Part shown: positions 6,196-6,766 of the stretch, piece after piece
Position numbering within the stretch: the stretch's first letter is position 1
Layout: each line of letters starts with the position of its first letter
Assembly (NCBI GenBank): GCA_030838265.1
Contig: JAUTXA010000037.1
Location: forward strand, 1 to 6,766
Direction: 5' to 3'
Origin: Actinomycetota bacterium
Lineage (GTDB): Bacteria > Actinomycetota > Acidimicrobiia > Acidimicrobiales > BP-101
DNA: 6,766 bases
Translations under genes and position numbers: made by a program
The notes under the pieces: generated by a model
Database searches by the model: none
The model's input: only the letters and a program-made list of their open reading frames with translations
Told to the model about the DNA's origin: nothing

Positions 6196-6766
6196 ATGGC
6201 CGACCCCCGATTCGAGTCCGTCCCGTCTGTCCGCCAGTCGCTGCACGACGTCGCCTACCTGGCCGACGAGGGCATCGCCGGGGTCGTCTACCTGGCCGAC
6301 CGCCTGGGCAAGCCGGTCCTTGTCGAGGGCCCCGCCGGCACCGGCAAGACCCAGCTGGCCAAGTCGGTGGCCGAGATGTCGGGCGCCCGCCTTATCCGGC
6401 TGCAGTGCTACGAGGGGCTCGACGAGTCGAAGGCCCTCTACGAGTGGAACTACAAGAAGCAGCTCCTGCGCATCCAGGTCGAGCAGGAGGGGGCCGACTG
6501 GAAGTCGGTCGAGGAGGACATCTTCGCCGAGGAGTTCCTTCTCACCCGTCCGCTGCTCGAGGCCATCCGGGCCGATGACCCCGTCGTCCTGCTCATCGAC
6601 GAGGTCGACCGCGTCGAGGTCGAGACCGAGGCCCTCCTGCTCGAGCTGCTCTCCGACTACCAGGTCTCGATCCCCGAGCTCGGCACCGTGGTGGCCAAGC
6701 AGATCCCGCTTGTCTTCCTGACGTCGAACAACACCCGTGAGTTGTCCGAGGCTCTCAAGCGTCGCT
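6196..6766 (+). CDS. MoxR/CoxD-family AAA+ ATPase, C-terminus beyond the window
   Basis: The frame is open for 190 codons to the right edge. Visible AAA+ elements are Walker A GPAGTGKT (45-52), Walker B VLLIDEVD (131-138), a sensor-1 region TSNN (176-179), and the start of the arginine-finger region, LKRR, at the last codons. The block LQCYEGLDESKALYEWNYKK (69-88) is typical of the MoxR group that includes CoxD of carbon monoxide dehydrogenase maturation. Family members act as chaperone-like ATPases, usually with a von Willebrand A protein encoded just downstream, which would lie outside this window. The ATG at 6196 is preferred because AGGA at 6184-6187 lies 8 bases upstream. An in-frame ATG at 6187 would add three residues and has only a weak GGGA (6177-6180). 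Transcription diverges from the GGDEF-RHH gene, and a 22-base inverted repeat precedes the start. The specific client is unknown. Confidence 0.93.
   Translation, partial: MADPRFESVPSVRQSLHDVAYLADEGIAGVVYLADRLGKPVLVEGPAGTGKTQLAKSVAEMSGARLIRLQCYEGLDESKALYEWNYKKQLLRIQVEQEGADWKSVEEDIFAEEFLLTRPLLEAIRADDPVVLLIDEVDRVEVETEALLLELLSDYQVSIPELGTVVAKQIPLVFLTSNNTRELSEALKRR

Overview
The window is about 70% G+C. Its genes are tightly packed and often overlap by 4-8 bases. GTG starts are common and several starts lack a Shine-Dalgarno sequence. This points to a high-GC Actinomycetota genome, possibly the Acidimicrobiia; the class is an inference from base composition and gene style, not from a marker gene. 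There are seven protein genes, two of them cut by the window edges. I see no RNA genes, insertion sequences or CRISPR arrays. Almost all the DNA is coding; the only intergenic stretch with visible structure is 6108-6186.

Left block, minus strand, transcribed from 2603 towards 1: a GNAT acetyltransferase, then a CbxX/SpoVK-type AAA+ ATPase with a TerB-like N-terminal region, then an N-terminally anchored protein resembling a periplasmic solute-binding domain that runs off the left edge. The three genes overlap at their stop/start junctions (8 and 4 bases), so they are almost certainly one translationally coupled operon.

Middle block, plus strand: proA (gamma-glutamyl phosphate reductase, proline synthesis) starts only 24 bases from the divergent GNAT gene. 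It overlaps by 4 bases a polytopic membrane protein of apparent GT-C glycosyltransferase type. proB is not adjacent.

Right block: a minus-strand gene, convergent with the membrane protein (13-base gap), encodes a compact GGDEF domain fused to a C-terminal ribbon-helix-helix (RHH) DNA-binding domain. It is divergent from a MoxR/CoxD-type AAA+ ATPase that runs off the right edge. The 79-base region between them is only about 43% G+C. It holds a consensus -35 for the GGDEF gene, three ATGT elements at 10-11-base spacing across that promoter, and a 22-base near-perfect inverted repeat just upstream of the moxR start.

The most interesting feature is the GGDEF-RHH protein: a predicted nucleotide cyclase or nucleotide-binding domain joined directly to a DNA-binding domain, with an altered base-recognition residue and a plausible operator at its own promoter.
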